In this document: positions 11,477 to 19,053 of the stretch, in pieces
Position numbering within the stretch: the stretch's first letter is position 1
Layout of the letters: every line of letters begins with the position of its first letter
Assembly (NCBI RefSeq): GCF_036365825.1
Contig: NZ_CP142675.1
Coordinates: 744,001 to 808,000 of the forward strand
Source: Qipengyuania sp. HL-TH1
GTDB lineage: Bacteria > Pseudomonadota > Alphaproteobacteria > Sphingomonadales > Sphingomonadaceae
DNA length: 64,000 nt
Reading direction: 5' to 3'
Notes under the pieces: generated by a model
Seen by the model: only the letters and a program-made list of their open reading frames with translations
Told to the model about the DNA's origin: nothing
The model's database searches: none
Position numbers and translations under genes: made by a program

Positions 11477-11907
11477 GCGCGGTCGAGCGGATCGAGGGCC
11501 ATTGCCTGTGCGGCGCGGTCACCATCGCGCTCGACAATCCGGCGCATGAAATCGAGATCTGCCAGTGCGCCATGTGTCGGCGCTGGGGCGGCTCGTTCTA
11601 CACTGCGCAGACCGGTGAGCGCGTTGAGATTACGGGCGAGGACAAGGCCACCATATACCGCTCGAGCGAATGGGCCGAACGCGCCTTCTGCTCGCAATGC
11701 GGCAGCAATCTGTGGTTCCGCTTCCTGCCGACCGGCAACCGCAGCTTTTCCGCGGGCCTGTTCGATGCGGCGGCCCACCATGCGATCGAGAAAGAGATCT
11801 TCGTCGACGAACGCGCCGACTGGTGCCGCATCGAAGGCGACCATCCGCGCCAGACCGGCGAAGAGGTGATCGCGGAAGCCAAGGCTGCGGGTTTCACCTT
11901 CGACTAG
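11473..11907 (+). CDS. GFA family protein (Mss4-like zinc fold)
   Basis: A 144-residue protein of the glutathione-dependent formaldehyde-activating enzyme family. The paired zinc-binding cysteines are visible: GHCLCGAV near residue 11, CQCAMCRRWGG near residue 33 and FCSQCGS near residue 73. Most members are of unknown substrate, so catalysis on S-hydroxymethylglutathione should not be assumed. It overlaps the Lrp gene by four bases and is probably in its operon. Confidence 0.88.
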   Translation: MSAVERIEGHCLCGAVTIALDNPAHEIEICQCAMCRRWGGSFYTAQTGERVEITGEDKATIYRSSEWAERAFCSQCGSNLWFRFLPTGNRSFSAGLFDAAAHHAIEKEIFVDERADWCRIEGDHPRQTGEEVIAEAKAAGFTFD

Positions 11908-11958
11908 CGTCAGCGGTGGCGGGCAGGGACTGGCGCCCACCTGCAAGGTATCGGGCAA

Positions 11959-11992
11959 GCCGGGCGAGGCGAGAGAACCCGCCCCGCCCGGC
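11959..11992. terminator. GC-rich hairpin between convergent genes
   Basis: CCGGGCG-A-GGCG pairs with CGCC-C-CGCCCGG around a short loop in the 92-base gap between two convergent genes. There is no T-tract, so it may stop transcripts weakly or with help from Rho. Confidence 0.4.
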
Positions 11993-11999
11993 GCCGGGG

Positions 12000-12497
12000 T
12001 TACGAGTACGCGCCTTCCGAATAGGTAAGCTCGTAGCTGTGGCTGTAGATTTCGAAGACGATCCCGAACGGGTCCTCGACATAGCACATGCGATAGGGCT
12101 TCTCGCCGGGGTAATATTCGCGGATCGGCATGCGCTGCTTGCCACCGGCAGCGACGATCTTTTCGACCAGCCCTTCGACGTCGGGATCCTGCACGCAGAA
12201 GTGGAACGTTCCGTGGCGTTTGTGGGCGAGATTGTCCTCGGGGGCATAATTGCCCGGAAACTCGAAGATTTCGATGCCCACGCGGTCGGCGGTGGCAAGG
12301 TGCACGATCTTCAGCGATTTCCAGTTCGGGCCGAACACATCGGTGCACATCACGCCGATCGGGCTGTCGTCCTCGAACACCTCGGTCGGCTCCATGATGG
12401 TGTAGAGACCGAGGACTTCGGTGTAGAATTTGACCGCGGCTTCGAGGTCGGGGACCGAGAGGCCGATATGGGAGAAGGTCTTGGGCGATACGTTCAT
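12000..12497 (-). CDS. VOC family protein (glyoxalase/dioxygenase fold)
   Basis: A 165-residue protein starting MNVSPKTFSHIGLSVPDLEAA, with AAGGA eight bases upstream. It shows the paired beta-alpha-beta-beta-beta modules of the vicinal oxygen chelate fold. Candidate metal ligands are the His in FSHIGLSV, the His in GTFHFCVQDPD and the Glu in DPFGIVFEIYSHS. The family includes glyoxalase I, ring-cleavage dioxygenases and resistance proteins, and the substrate is not evident. It is transcribed divergently from a LysR regulator that probably controls it. An in-frame ATG at 12563 lies within the operator region and is unlikely as a start. Confidence 0.85.
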   Translation of the reverse strand: MNVSPKTFSHIGLSVPDLEAAVKFYTEVLGLYTIMEPTEVFEDDSPIGVMCTDVFGPNWKSLKIVHLATADRVGIEIFEFPGNYAPEDNLAHKRHGTFHFCVQDPDVEGLVEKIVAAGGKQRMPIREYYPGEKPYRMCYVEDPFGIVFEIYSHSYELTYSEGAYS

Positions 12498-12556
12498 GGG
12501 GGATCCTTTCACTCGCTGACCCCGCCGATATCGACCTCGCACATGACAATTTGAAA

Positions 12557-12581
12557 TTATCATATCTCATAATCGTGATAA
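12557..12581. promoter_or_regulatory. Candidate LysR operator
   Basis: A perfect inverted repeat TTATCA-N13-TGATAA lies in the 93-base gap between the divergent VOC and LysR genes. It contains the T-N11-A spacing typical of LysR-type binding sites. It sits ten bases before the LysR start, a position suited to autoregulation. Confidence 0.6.
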
Positions 12582-12590
12582 GGTCAGGTT

Positions 12591-13493
12591 ATGAATGACC
12601 TCAATTCCCTATGGCTAAAGTCCTTCACCGTCCTGTGCGAGGAACGCCATTTCACCCGAGCGGCAGCGCGCCTCAACATGACCCAGCCCGGCATGTCCCA
12701 GCACATTGCGAAGCTGGAGCAGAAACTGGGCGTGGCGCTTATCGAACGCGATGCCCCGGGGTTCGCCCTGACCGATGCAGGAGAGAAAACCCTCGCCATG
12801 GCGCGCGCGCGATGGCGCGAGGAACGCGACTTTCTCGAAAGCCTCGATGATGAAGACGAAGACCGCGGCAAGATTAGCGCGGCGAGTTCGAGCAGCTTCG
12901 CAATGCTGCTCTATCCTGCCCTGATACAGTGGATGGCGGACGCGCCCGGAATTTCCGCAAGCCTTACGGCGGCGCCCGAGGACAGTATCGTCGCGGGGGT
13001 CCTGTCAGGGAGCTACGATGTCGGCGTGATCGCGAACGCGCCGCGCCATCCCCGCCTGACCGCCGAATATCTGGGGGCGGAGCCGCTGGACCTCATCCTG
13101 CCCCGCAAATGGGACGGACGCCAGCCGCGTTTCGAGGACCTGCAATCGCTGGGGTTCGTCCAGCATCCGGACGGCACGACCTATGCGGATGCCGTGCTCG
13201 GATCGAACTTCGCCAAGGAATACCGGGGCGCGGAAAGACTGCACGTCCGCAGCACCGTCAACCAGATCGGGCAAATTCCCGAGCCCGTGGCGCGGGGACT
13301 GGGCTATTCGATCCTCCCGCGCAGCGGGGTCCTCGCGTACCCGGGGCGCGAGCAGCTTTCGATTGCGCAATGCCCCCAGCCCAGTTTCCTCGAACTGCAT
13401 CTGGTGGAACTCAAGCGAAGGGCCCGGTCACCGCGGGTCGAGAAACTGTTCCGCCTGGTTCGAAAAGAGGCCGGAAAGCTTGAATGCCGGTAG
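12591..13493 (+). CDS. LysR family transcriptional regulator
   Basis: A 300-residue protein with the N-terminal LysR helix-turn-helix: LWLKSFTVLCEERHFTRAAA, then LNMTQPGMSQHIAKLEQKLG. The rest forms the periplasmic-binding-like effector domain (about 95-295), with the family's usual length. The shared intergenic region and its palindrome suggest control of the divergent VOC gene. The inducer is unknown. Confidence 0.9.
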   Translation: MNDLNSLWLKSFTVLCEERHFTRAAARLNMTQPGMSQHIAKLEQKLGVALIERDAPGFALTDAGEKTLAMARARWREERDFLESLDDEDEDRGKISAASSSSFAMLLYPALIQWMADAPGISASLTAAPEDSIVAGVLSGSYDVGVIANAPRHPRLTAEYLGAEPLDLILPRKWDGRQPRFEDLQSLGFVQHPDGTTYADAVLGSNFAKEYRGAERLHVRSTVNQIGQIPEPVARGLGYSILPRSGVLAYPGREQLSIAQCPQPSFLELHLVELKRRARSPRVEKLFRLVRKEAGKLECR

Positions 13494-13517
13494 CTGCCAT
13501 CCGGCCGATAGCCGTCG

Positions 13518-14867
13518 TCACCCCTCGCGCGTCTTGAGCCATTCCTCGAGCCATTTGATCGAGTAGTTCCCGCTCTTCACATCGTCCTGCTGCAGCAGTT
13601 CCTGGTGCAGCGGGATGCTGGTCTTGACGCCTTCGACCACCATTTCCTCCAGCGCGCGCTTGAGGCGCATCATGCAGCCTTCGCGGGTGCGGCCATAGAC
13701 GATCAGCTTGGCAATCATGCTGTCGTAATAGGGCGGAATCCGGTAACCGGCATAAAGCCCGCTATCGACGCGCACATGCATGCCGCCGGCCGCGTGATAA
13801 TGTGTCACTTCGCCGGGCGAGGGGGCAAAGGTCCAGGGATCTTCGGCGTTGATGCGGCATTCGATCGCGTGGCCCTTGAACTCGATTTCGTCCTGCGTGA
13901 TCGAGAGCGGCCTGCCCTCGGCGATACGGATCTGTTCGCGCACCAGATCGACGCCGGTGATTGCTTCCGTAACCGGGTGTTCGACCTGCAGGCGGGTGTT
14001 CATTTCGATGAAATAGAACTCGCCGTTTTCCCACAGGAATTCGATCGTCCCCGCGCCGCGATAGGCCATGTCGCGCATGGCCTGCGCGCAAATTTCGCCC
14101 ATCCGCATGCGGTCGTCCTCGCCCAGCACGGGGGAGGGGGCCTCCTCGAACACCTTCTGGTGACGGCGCTGGAGCGAACAGTCGCGCTCGCCCAGGTGGA
14201 TTGCCCCGCCATTGCCGTCGCCGAAGACTTGGAATTCGATATGCCGCGGGTCGCCGAGATATTTCTCGATATAGACGGTGGCGTCGCCGAAGGCGGCCTT
14301 GGCCTCGCTGCCCGCCTGCTTCATCAGCGTTTCGAGCTGGTCTTCGCTTTCGCAGACCTTCATGCCGCGCCCGCCGCCGCCGCTGGCAGCCTTGATGATC
14401 ACCGGATAGCCGATTTCGTCCGCGATCGCGCGGCCCTGCTCGACCGTTTCGACCGCGCCGTCGGAACCCGGGACCAGCGGCAGGCCAAGCGCGCCGGCGG
14501 TCTTCTTCGCCGCGACCTTGTCGCCCATGGTACGGATATGCTCGGGCTTGGGCCCGATCCAGGCGATGTCATGCGCCTCGACGATCTCGGCGAACTTGGC
14601 GTTTTCCGACAGGAAGCCGTAGCCCGGGTGGATCGCGTCAGCCTGGCTGACCTCGGCCGCGGAAATGATGTTGGCCACATTGAGATAGCTGTCGGTCGCG
14701 GGCGGCGGCCCGATGCACACCGCGTGATCGGCGAGCCGGACATGCATGGCATCGGCGTCGGCAGTGGAATGCACCGCGACGGTCTCGATACCCATTTCAT
14801 GTGCCGCGCGGTGGATACGCAGCGCGATTTCGCCGCGATTGGCGATCAATATGCGCGAGATACCCAT
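13518..14867 (-). CDS. accC: Acetyl-CoA carboxylase biotin carboxylase subunit
   Basis: A 449-residue enzyme that carboxylates biotin on AccB using ATP and bicarbonate, the first step of fatty acid synthesis. The start MGISRILIANRGEIALRIHRA is the standard AccC N-terminus. The glycine-rich ATP-grasp loop KAASGGGGRGMK (near 165) and the catalytic region IEMNTRLQVEHPVTE (near 285) are intact. It lies three bases downstream of accB in the order aroQ-accB-accC. Confidence 0.97.
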   Translation of the reverse strand: MGISRILIANRGEIALRIHRAAHEMGIETVAVHSTADADAMHVRLADHAVCIGPPPATDSYLNVANIISAAEVSQADAIHPGYGFLSENAKFAEIVEAHDIAWIGPKPEHIRTMGDKVAAKKTAGALGLPLVPGSDGAVETVEQGRAIADEIGYPVIIKAASGGGGRGMKVCESEDQLETLMKQAGSEAKAAFGDATVYIEKYLGDPRHIEFQVFGDGNGGAIHLGERDCSLQRRHQKVFEEAPSPVLGEDDRMRMGEICAQAMRDMAYRGAGTIEFLWENGEFYFIEMNTRLQVEHPVTEAITGVDLVREQIRIAEGRPLSITQDEIEFKGHAIECRINAEDPWTFAPSPGEVTHYHAAGGMHVRVDSGLYAGYRIPPYYDSMIAKLIVYGRTREGCMMRLKRALEEMVVEGVKTSIPLHQELLQQDDVKSGNYSIKWLEEWLKTREG

Positions 14868-14870
14868 GGC

Positions 14871-15368
14871 TTACGCGACGACGACGAGCGGCTGGTCAAA
14901 TTCGACCGGCTGGGCGTTTTCGACGAGGATCGCCTTCACCGTTCCTGCCTTGTCGGCCGTGATCGGGTTCATCACCTTCATCGCTTCGACAATGACCAGC
15001 GTCTGGCCTTCCTTGACGCTGTCGCCGACCTTGATGAAATCGGCCGCACCCGGTTCGGGGGCCAGATAGACCGTGCCGACCATCGGCGATTTGGTCGCCC
15101 CGGCGGTGTCCGCTTGCGCGGCGCCTGCGCTTTCAGGTGTCGGAGCCGCAGCAGCAGGCGCTGCCGGAGCCGCCGCCGCTGGCGCCGCCATCGCGGGAGC
15201 GGCTGCCATGGCCACGCCGCCGCCGCGCGCAACGCGGATCTTGCGGTCGCCATCCTCGACTTCGATTTCGGTAAGTCCGGTGTCGTCCAGCATCTCGGCC
15301 AGCTCGCGTACGAGAGCGGTGTCGACATTCATGCCGGATTTGCCGGCGCTGGCTTTACGATCGGCCAT
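14871..15368 (-). CDS. accB: Acetyl-CoA carboxylase biotin carboxyl carrier protein
   Basis: A 165-residue carrier. The C-terminal biotinyl domain holds the biotinylation motif EAMKVMN with the target Lys near residue 131. A flexible Ala/Pro-rich linker (about 65-90) separates it from the N-terminal region. It pairs with AccC, the next gene, and with AccA/AccD encoded elsewhere. Confidence 0.96.
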   Translation of the reverse strand: MADRKASAGKSGMNVDTALVRELAEMLDDTGLTEIEVEDGDRKIRVARGGGVAMAAAPAMAAPAAAAPAAPAAAAPTPESAGAAQADTAGATKSPMVGTVYLAPEPGAADFIKVGDSVKEGQTLVIVEAMKVMNPITADKAGTVKAILVENAQPVEFDQPLVVVA

Positions 15369-15440
15369 GGAACCCCTTGTGTGTTGTTTGCGCCGCCTAT
15401 GCTACCCGCGCGGCGATAGGGCAAGGGGTGTGCGGGCGAA

Positions 15441-15875
15441 TTAGAGCGCGGCCGCTTTCTCCAACGCTACGGCATAGCCCCGCGCGCCCAGTCCTTTGAC
15501 CTCGTCCACCGCGCCCATGCCCACATAGGAGATGTGACGGAAGGCTTCGCGCGTCGCAGGGTCGGACAGATGGACCTCGATTACGGGCAATTCGATCGCC
15601 TTGATCGCATCGAGCAGCGCGATCGAGGTATGCGTATAGGCCGCGGCGTTGAGCAGCACCGCCTTGGCTCCGACATTGCGTGCCTCGTGCAGCCAGTCGA
15701 CCAGCACGCCCTCGTGATTGGTCTGGCGAAATTCGATCTCGAGGCCCAGTTCGCGCGCCTTCTCGCCTAGCATAGCCTCGATATCGGCGAGCGTATCGGA
15801 GCCGTAGATCTCCGGTTCGCGCGTGCCGAGCAGGTTGAGATTGGGGCCGTTTAGAACAAAGACGGTGTCGGTCAT
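15441..15875 (-). CDS. aroQ: Type II 3-dehydroquinate dehydratase
   Basis: A 144-residue enzyme of the shikimate pathway converting 3-dehydroquinate to 3-dehydroshikimate. The family opening VFVLNGPNLNLLGTREP with the active-site loop Arg, the RQTNHEG block, NAAAYTHTSIA and EVHLSDPATRE are all present. The ATG at 15875 gives the usual length. An in-frame start nine codons upstream is possible but adds unconserved residues. It is the first gene of an aroQ-accB-accC set. Confidence 0.95.
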   Translation of the reverse strand: MTDTVFVLNGPNLNLLGTREPEIYGSDTLADIEAMLGEKARELGLEIEFRQTNHEGVLVDWLHEARNVGAKAVLLNAAAYTHTSIALLDAIKAIELPVIEVHLSDPATREAFRHISYVGMGAVDEVKGLGARGYAVALEKAAAL

Positions 15876-15971
15876 GGGGAAGGGGTTAGCGGCTGCCCGC
15901 AATATGGCAAAGCGGAAGGTCGGCTGGCGACCTGATAACGGACCTTCAAGCGCGTCAGCGAAGGATATGAA

Positions 15972-16448
15972 CTATCGCTGGGCGGTGACGGGTTCGAGCG
16001 AGATAATTTGGTCAATGATCATGAGGTGCTCGTAGCTGGCGGCGTGGCCGAAGTATCCTGGCACCTTGGTTCGTCTCCCCACAAACTCGATGCGATGGAT
16101 ACCATCAGGTGGAATGTCATCCAGTTCAACGTTATCCGCAAACTCAAGCCAAATGCCGCGCTTTGCCATCCAATCGCAAGTATCTGCTGGGTCAGGACAG
16201 AAGTTAGTCCATTCCCACCCATGCTCCCAAAGCCCACTCCATCGCTGTGCTGGGAGCATTTCATAGCAATCAGGGTCGTCAGGGCGCCACTCGATGAAAC
16301 CACCAAAGCGAACCTCGTCTAGACAGGTTTGGACCATGCCCGGATGGGATTCCCGGAACGCGATAAATTCCTCATCCGAAATGGCAGGTTGAGGTTGCTC
16401 GCAACCGAGAAGTGGCGTCAACAAAGGGAGAACGAAGATAGCTTTCAC
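15972..16448 (-). CDS. Putative lipoprotein, unknown function
   Basis: Starting at GTG 16448 the product begins MKAIFVLPLLTPLLGC, a short signal peptide ending in the lipobox LLGC, so a lipid-anchored 158-residue precursor is expected. The mature part is Trp/Asp-rich with several cysteines and matches no family I recognise. Longer in-frame starts as far as 16673 add sequence without protein character. Base composition is clearly lower in GC than the neighbours, and an insertion sequence lies 205 bases upstream. The gene may therefore be acquired, and its promoter region may have been altered. Confidence 0.65.
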   Translation of the reverse strand: MKAIFVLPLLTPLLGCEQPQPAISDEEFIAFRESHPGMVQTCLDEVRFGGFIEWRPDDPDCYEMLPAQRWSGLWEHGWEWTNFCPDPADTCDWMAKRGIWLEFADNVELDDIPPDGIHRIEFVGRRTKVPGYFGHAASYEHLMIIDQIISLEPVTAQR

Positions 16449-16653
16449 CAAACGACTATGAAACGCTTCGCTGCCGATGACAATTGAACCCTCTCGAATG
16501 GTCCGCTTTCCATCTGTGGACGCCCCGCAGGATGCAAGCGGATTTTTGAGAGTTTTGGCACGTAGTCGGATGCTGCCATCTGTCCGGCCTCCTGGTGCAG
16601 CTTTTTGTGCTGCGGGCCCGTATGGGAGTTCGCGGACCGGAACCACATCACCC

Positions 16654-17881
16654 TTAGCGTGCTGATGAAGCACGGTGGAAAGCCCTGGTTCTTCCGATCC
16701 CGTCTCGCCGACTGTTTTGCCATACTCTCCTTCGTCCGCCTACGTCCTTCCGACGACCTCTGGTCCGCCTCGGCTTACGCCGCGACCGCGACCGGAGCTC
16801 TGTAATCCTCGTTCCTGGTCATCACTGCCCAAACGATCCGCGCCGTCTTGTTGGCCAGCGCGACCGTTACCAGCATGCGCGGTTTGCGCGCCAGCATCTG
16901 TTCCAGCCACGATCCTTTGGGCGCACCGCGTCTGCTGGCCTGGAGCACGACTGCGCTGCTGCCGATGATCAGCAGCCTTCGCAATGTGCGCTCGCCCATC
17001 TTTGAGATCGCGCCCAGCTTCTGTTTGCCGCCAGTCGAGTGCTGCCTGGGAGTAAGCCCGACCCATGCGGCAAAGTCGCGGCCCTTGGCAAAGGTGCCCG
17101 GCGGCGGCGCCAGCGCGGTGATCGCGGTAGCAGTGATCGGCCCGATGCCCGGAATCGTCATGAGCCGGCGCGCGGTCTCGTCCTCGCGAGCACGCCGAGC
17201 GATCTCCTTATCCAGTTCGGTAATGCGGTCGCTCAGCACTGCCATCTGGTCCAGCAAGGTTCTCAGCACTGGCCTTGCAGCCTGCGGAACTGCATCTGGA
17301 TCCTCCAGCAGCGCGGCCAGCTTCTTCATATGCGCCAGACCCTGCGGCGCGATCCAGCCATGCTCGGTCATGTGGCCGCGAACGGCGTTGCTGATTTGCG
17401 TGCGCTGCTTGACCAGCAGGTCGCGCGCCCGGAACACCAGCGCGGCTGCCTGCTGCGCCTCCGTCTTCACCGGCACAAACCGCATGCTCGGCCGCTGTGC
17501 CGCCTCGCAGATAGCTTCGGCATCCGCCGCATCGTTCTTCTGACGCTTCACGAACGGCTTTACGTAAGCCGGCGCGATCAAACGGACATCGTGGCCCAGC
17601 TTGCTCAGCTCGCGAGCCCAGTGATGCGCGCCGCCGCAGGCCTCCAGCACTACTTGGCAGGGCGGCTGCGAGGCGAAGAACTCCAGCAGCCTGGCTCTGC
17701 TGACCTTCTTGCGGAGCACCGCGCGCCCCGATGCATCCGCGCCGTGCACCTGAAAAACAGACTTTGCGATATCGAGACCAATTATGCTAACTTCCGACAT
17801 GGACGCCTCCTTCACTAGTGGTGTGTAAACACCTCCACTATGGCACATCGATGCCGTCGGGGGGCGTCCACCCCATCACCC
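16654..17881 (-). mobile_element. IS110 family (IS1111-type) insertion sequence
   Basis: About 1.23 kb containing one DEDD transposase gene. An 8-base direct repeat CATCACCC occurs at 16646-16653 and 17874-17881. Subterminal inverted repeats lie at 16674-16685 (GGTGGAAAGCCC) and 17861-17872 (complement GGTGGACGCCCC). They are offset about 20 bases from one boundary and next to the other, as in the IS1111 subgroup. Non-coding flanks are about 120 bases 3' and 73 bases 5' of the transposase. The exact ends are inferred from these repeats. The element inserted 18 bases downstream of the holin stop. Confidence 0.75.
16775..17800 (-). CDS. IS110 family transposase
   Basis: A 341-residue intact DEDD recombinase. 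The N-terminal RuvC-like domain starts VSIIGLDIAKSVFQVHG with the first catalytic Asp, and DAADAEAI carries the later acidic pair. The C-terminal Tnp domain has MTIPGIGPITATAI with the serine-type region further on (SSAVVLQASRRG). AGGAGG precedes the ATG at 17800. A longer frame from 17848 covers the element's non-coding end. This family uses a bridge RNA from the element's non-coding end to choose target and donor. Confidence 0.93.
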   Translation of the reverse strand: MSEVSIIGLDIAKSVFQVHGADASGRAVLRKKVSRARLLEFFASQPPCQVVLEACGGAHHWARELSKLGHDVRLIAPAYVKPFVKRQKNDAADAEAICEAAQRPSMRFVPVKTEAQQAAALVFRARDLLVKQRTQISNAVRGHMTEHGWIAPQGLAHMKKLAALLEDPDAVPQAARPVLRTLLDQMAVLSDRITELDKEIARRAREDETARRLMTIPGIGPITATAITALAPPPGTFAKGRDFAAWVGLTPRQHSTGGKQKLGAISKMGERTLRRLLIIGSSAVVLQASRRGAPKGSWLEQMLARKPRMLVTVALANKTARIVWAVMTRNEDYRAPVAVAA

Positions 17882-17898
17882 AATAGCAGCCTCCCCAA

Positions 17899-18312
17899 CT
17901 ACTGGTCCACGCCCTTGACCTTTCCCCATTGGCGCGCCGCGGTGTAGCCGAGGTAGCCGGTGCCGAAGAGCGCGTAGAGCGCTTCGGGCAGGGCGGCGAG
18001 GTAGCGGGTCATGCCTTCGCCGATCGCGCGCGCGGCGGTGGGGTCGAAGGCGGCGATCACGCCCATCGGGACGCTGAACAGGATCAGCGCATACATGACA
18101 TAAAGAAAGCTCGGCCGTGCGCGGCTGGTCCAGGGGTCGGCGCTCTGTGCCTCTGCGACGATAGCGGACAGGCGCGCCTCGATTTGCTGCAGTTCCTGCG
18201 TGCCCTCGAGCGCGAGCAGTTCGAGCTTGGCCTTCGCCCGCGCTTCCTTGTCGGGGATCACCTTGTCGATGATCGAGGCGATCGGGCCGATAAGCGATTC
18301 GATAAGCGGCAT
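17899..18312 (-). CDS. GTA-type 3-TM holin family protein
   Basis: A 137-residue protein of the three-helix holin family associated with gene transfer agent release. The N-terminal amphipathic helices (IESLIGPIASIIDKVIPDKE) precede a charged helical segment. Then come hydrophobic helices FLYVMYALILFSVPMGVIAA and a second near ALPEALYALFGTGYLGYTAA. No endolysin, capsid or tail gene lies nearby, so it is an orphan within this window. It sits between tRNA-Pro and the insertion sequence. Confidence 0.75.
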   Translation of the reverse strand: MPLIESLIGPIASIIDKVIPDKEARAKAKLELLALEGTQELQQIEARLSAIVAEAQSADPWTSRARPSFLYVMYALILFSVPMGVIAAFDPTAARAIGEGMTRYLAALPEALYALFGTGYLGYTAARQWGKVKGVDQ

Positions 18313-18432
18313 AAGGCGTCTCCGGTTGGTGAGACCGAATCAGATAACCACATCGGTTCGTGTAGGAAAATGATTCGCGTGTTTGCGCGTCCGCTTGGGC
18401 GCGTCGGTTCGGCGAAATGGGAGGGAAACCAC

Positions 18433-18509
18433 TGGTCGGGATGACTGGATTCGAACCAGCGACCCCCACACCCCCAGTATGGTGCGCTACCAGGCTGCGC
18501 TACATCCCG
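18433..18509 (-). tRNA. tRNA-Pro (anticodon GGG)
   Basis: A 77-base cloverleaf with encoded CCA. Acceptor CGGGATG/CATCCCG, anticodon stem CCATA/TGTGG around loop CTGGGGG (anticodon GGG), T-arm GGTTCGAATCC. CCAC and GTGG immediately outside could extend the acceptor stem in the precursor. Confidence 0.95.
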
Positions 18510-18711
18510 AAACCAGTGGAGGCGGCCCTATAGGGCGGGTGTTTGTGCATGGCAAGCGGAGTTCGCAGGCATTTCGTTGCCCCGGCATCGCAATGCTGCT
18601 AACCGCGCCGCACTTTCGCAAGAAGGACTGCGCAGGCCGCTTGAACCGGCCGCGCGCATCGCCCAATTGCGGATCCGACCGACACGCAAATTTCCGACAG
18701 GTATTCCTCCG

Positions 18712-19038
18712 ATGATCGATTTTCTCGCCGCCGCCGGAAGCGCCGCCGCCGGGCCGCCCGCATGGACCGGCTGGGTGCTGCCGCTGGGCATGCTGCTGAT
18801 CCTGTGGTTCCTCATCCTGCGCCCGCAGATGCGCCAGCAGAAACAGCACCGCGAACGCGTTGCCGGGCTTGGCAAGGGTGACGAAGTGGTCACCGCCGGC
18901 GGTCTCGTCGGCAAGATCACCAAGGTAGACGAGCATTTCGTCCACGTCGAACTTGCCAAGGGCATGACCGTCAAGGCGGTGCGCAACACGATCGGCGAAG
19001 TGCTGTCGTCGCGCAACACGCCCGCCGCGAACGACTAG
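18712..19038 (+). CDS. yajC: Sec translocon accessory subunit YajC
   Basis: A 108-residue protein with one N-terminal membrane helix (WTGWVLPLGMLLILWFLIL) and the conserved block RPQMRQQKQHRERV, then the small beta-rich YajC domain with GDEVVTAGGLVGKI. YajC associates with SecDF at the SecYEG translocon. The ATG at 18712 is chosen because longer frames add residues outside the family profile. secD follows after 15 bases. Confidence 0.95.
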   Translation: MIDFLAAAGSAAAGPPAWTGWVLPLGMLLILWFLILRPQMRQQKQHRERVAGLGKGDEVVTAGGLVGKITKVDEHFVHVELAKGMTVKAVRNTIGEVLSSRNTPAAND

Positions 19039-19053
19039 GGACGCCTCACCTCC

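Noticed and set aside
13605..15419. A 604-codon frame antisense to accC and accB
   Set aside because: Lies opposite two certain genes and shows no protein family signal.
17899..18312. A prophage at the holin
   Set aside because: No terminase, portal, capsid, tail or lysin genes are present in the window.
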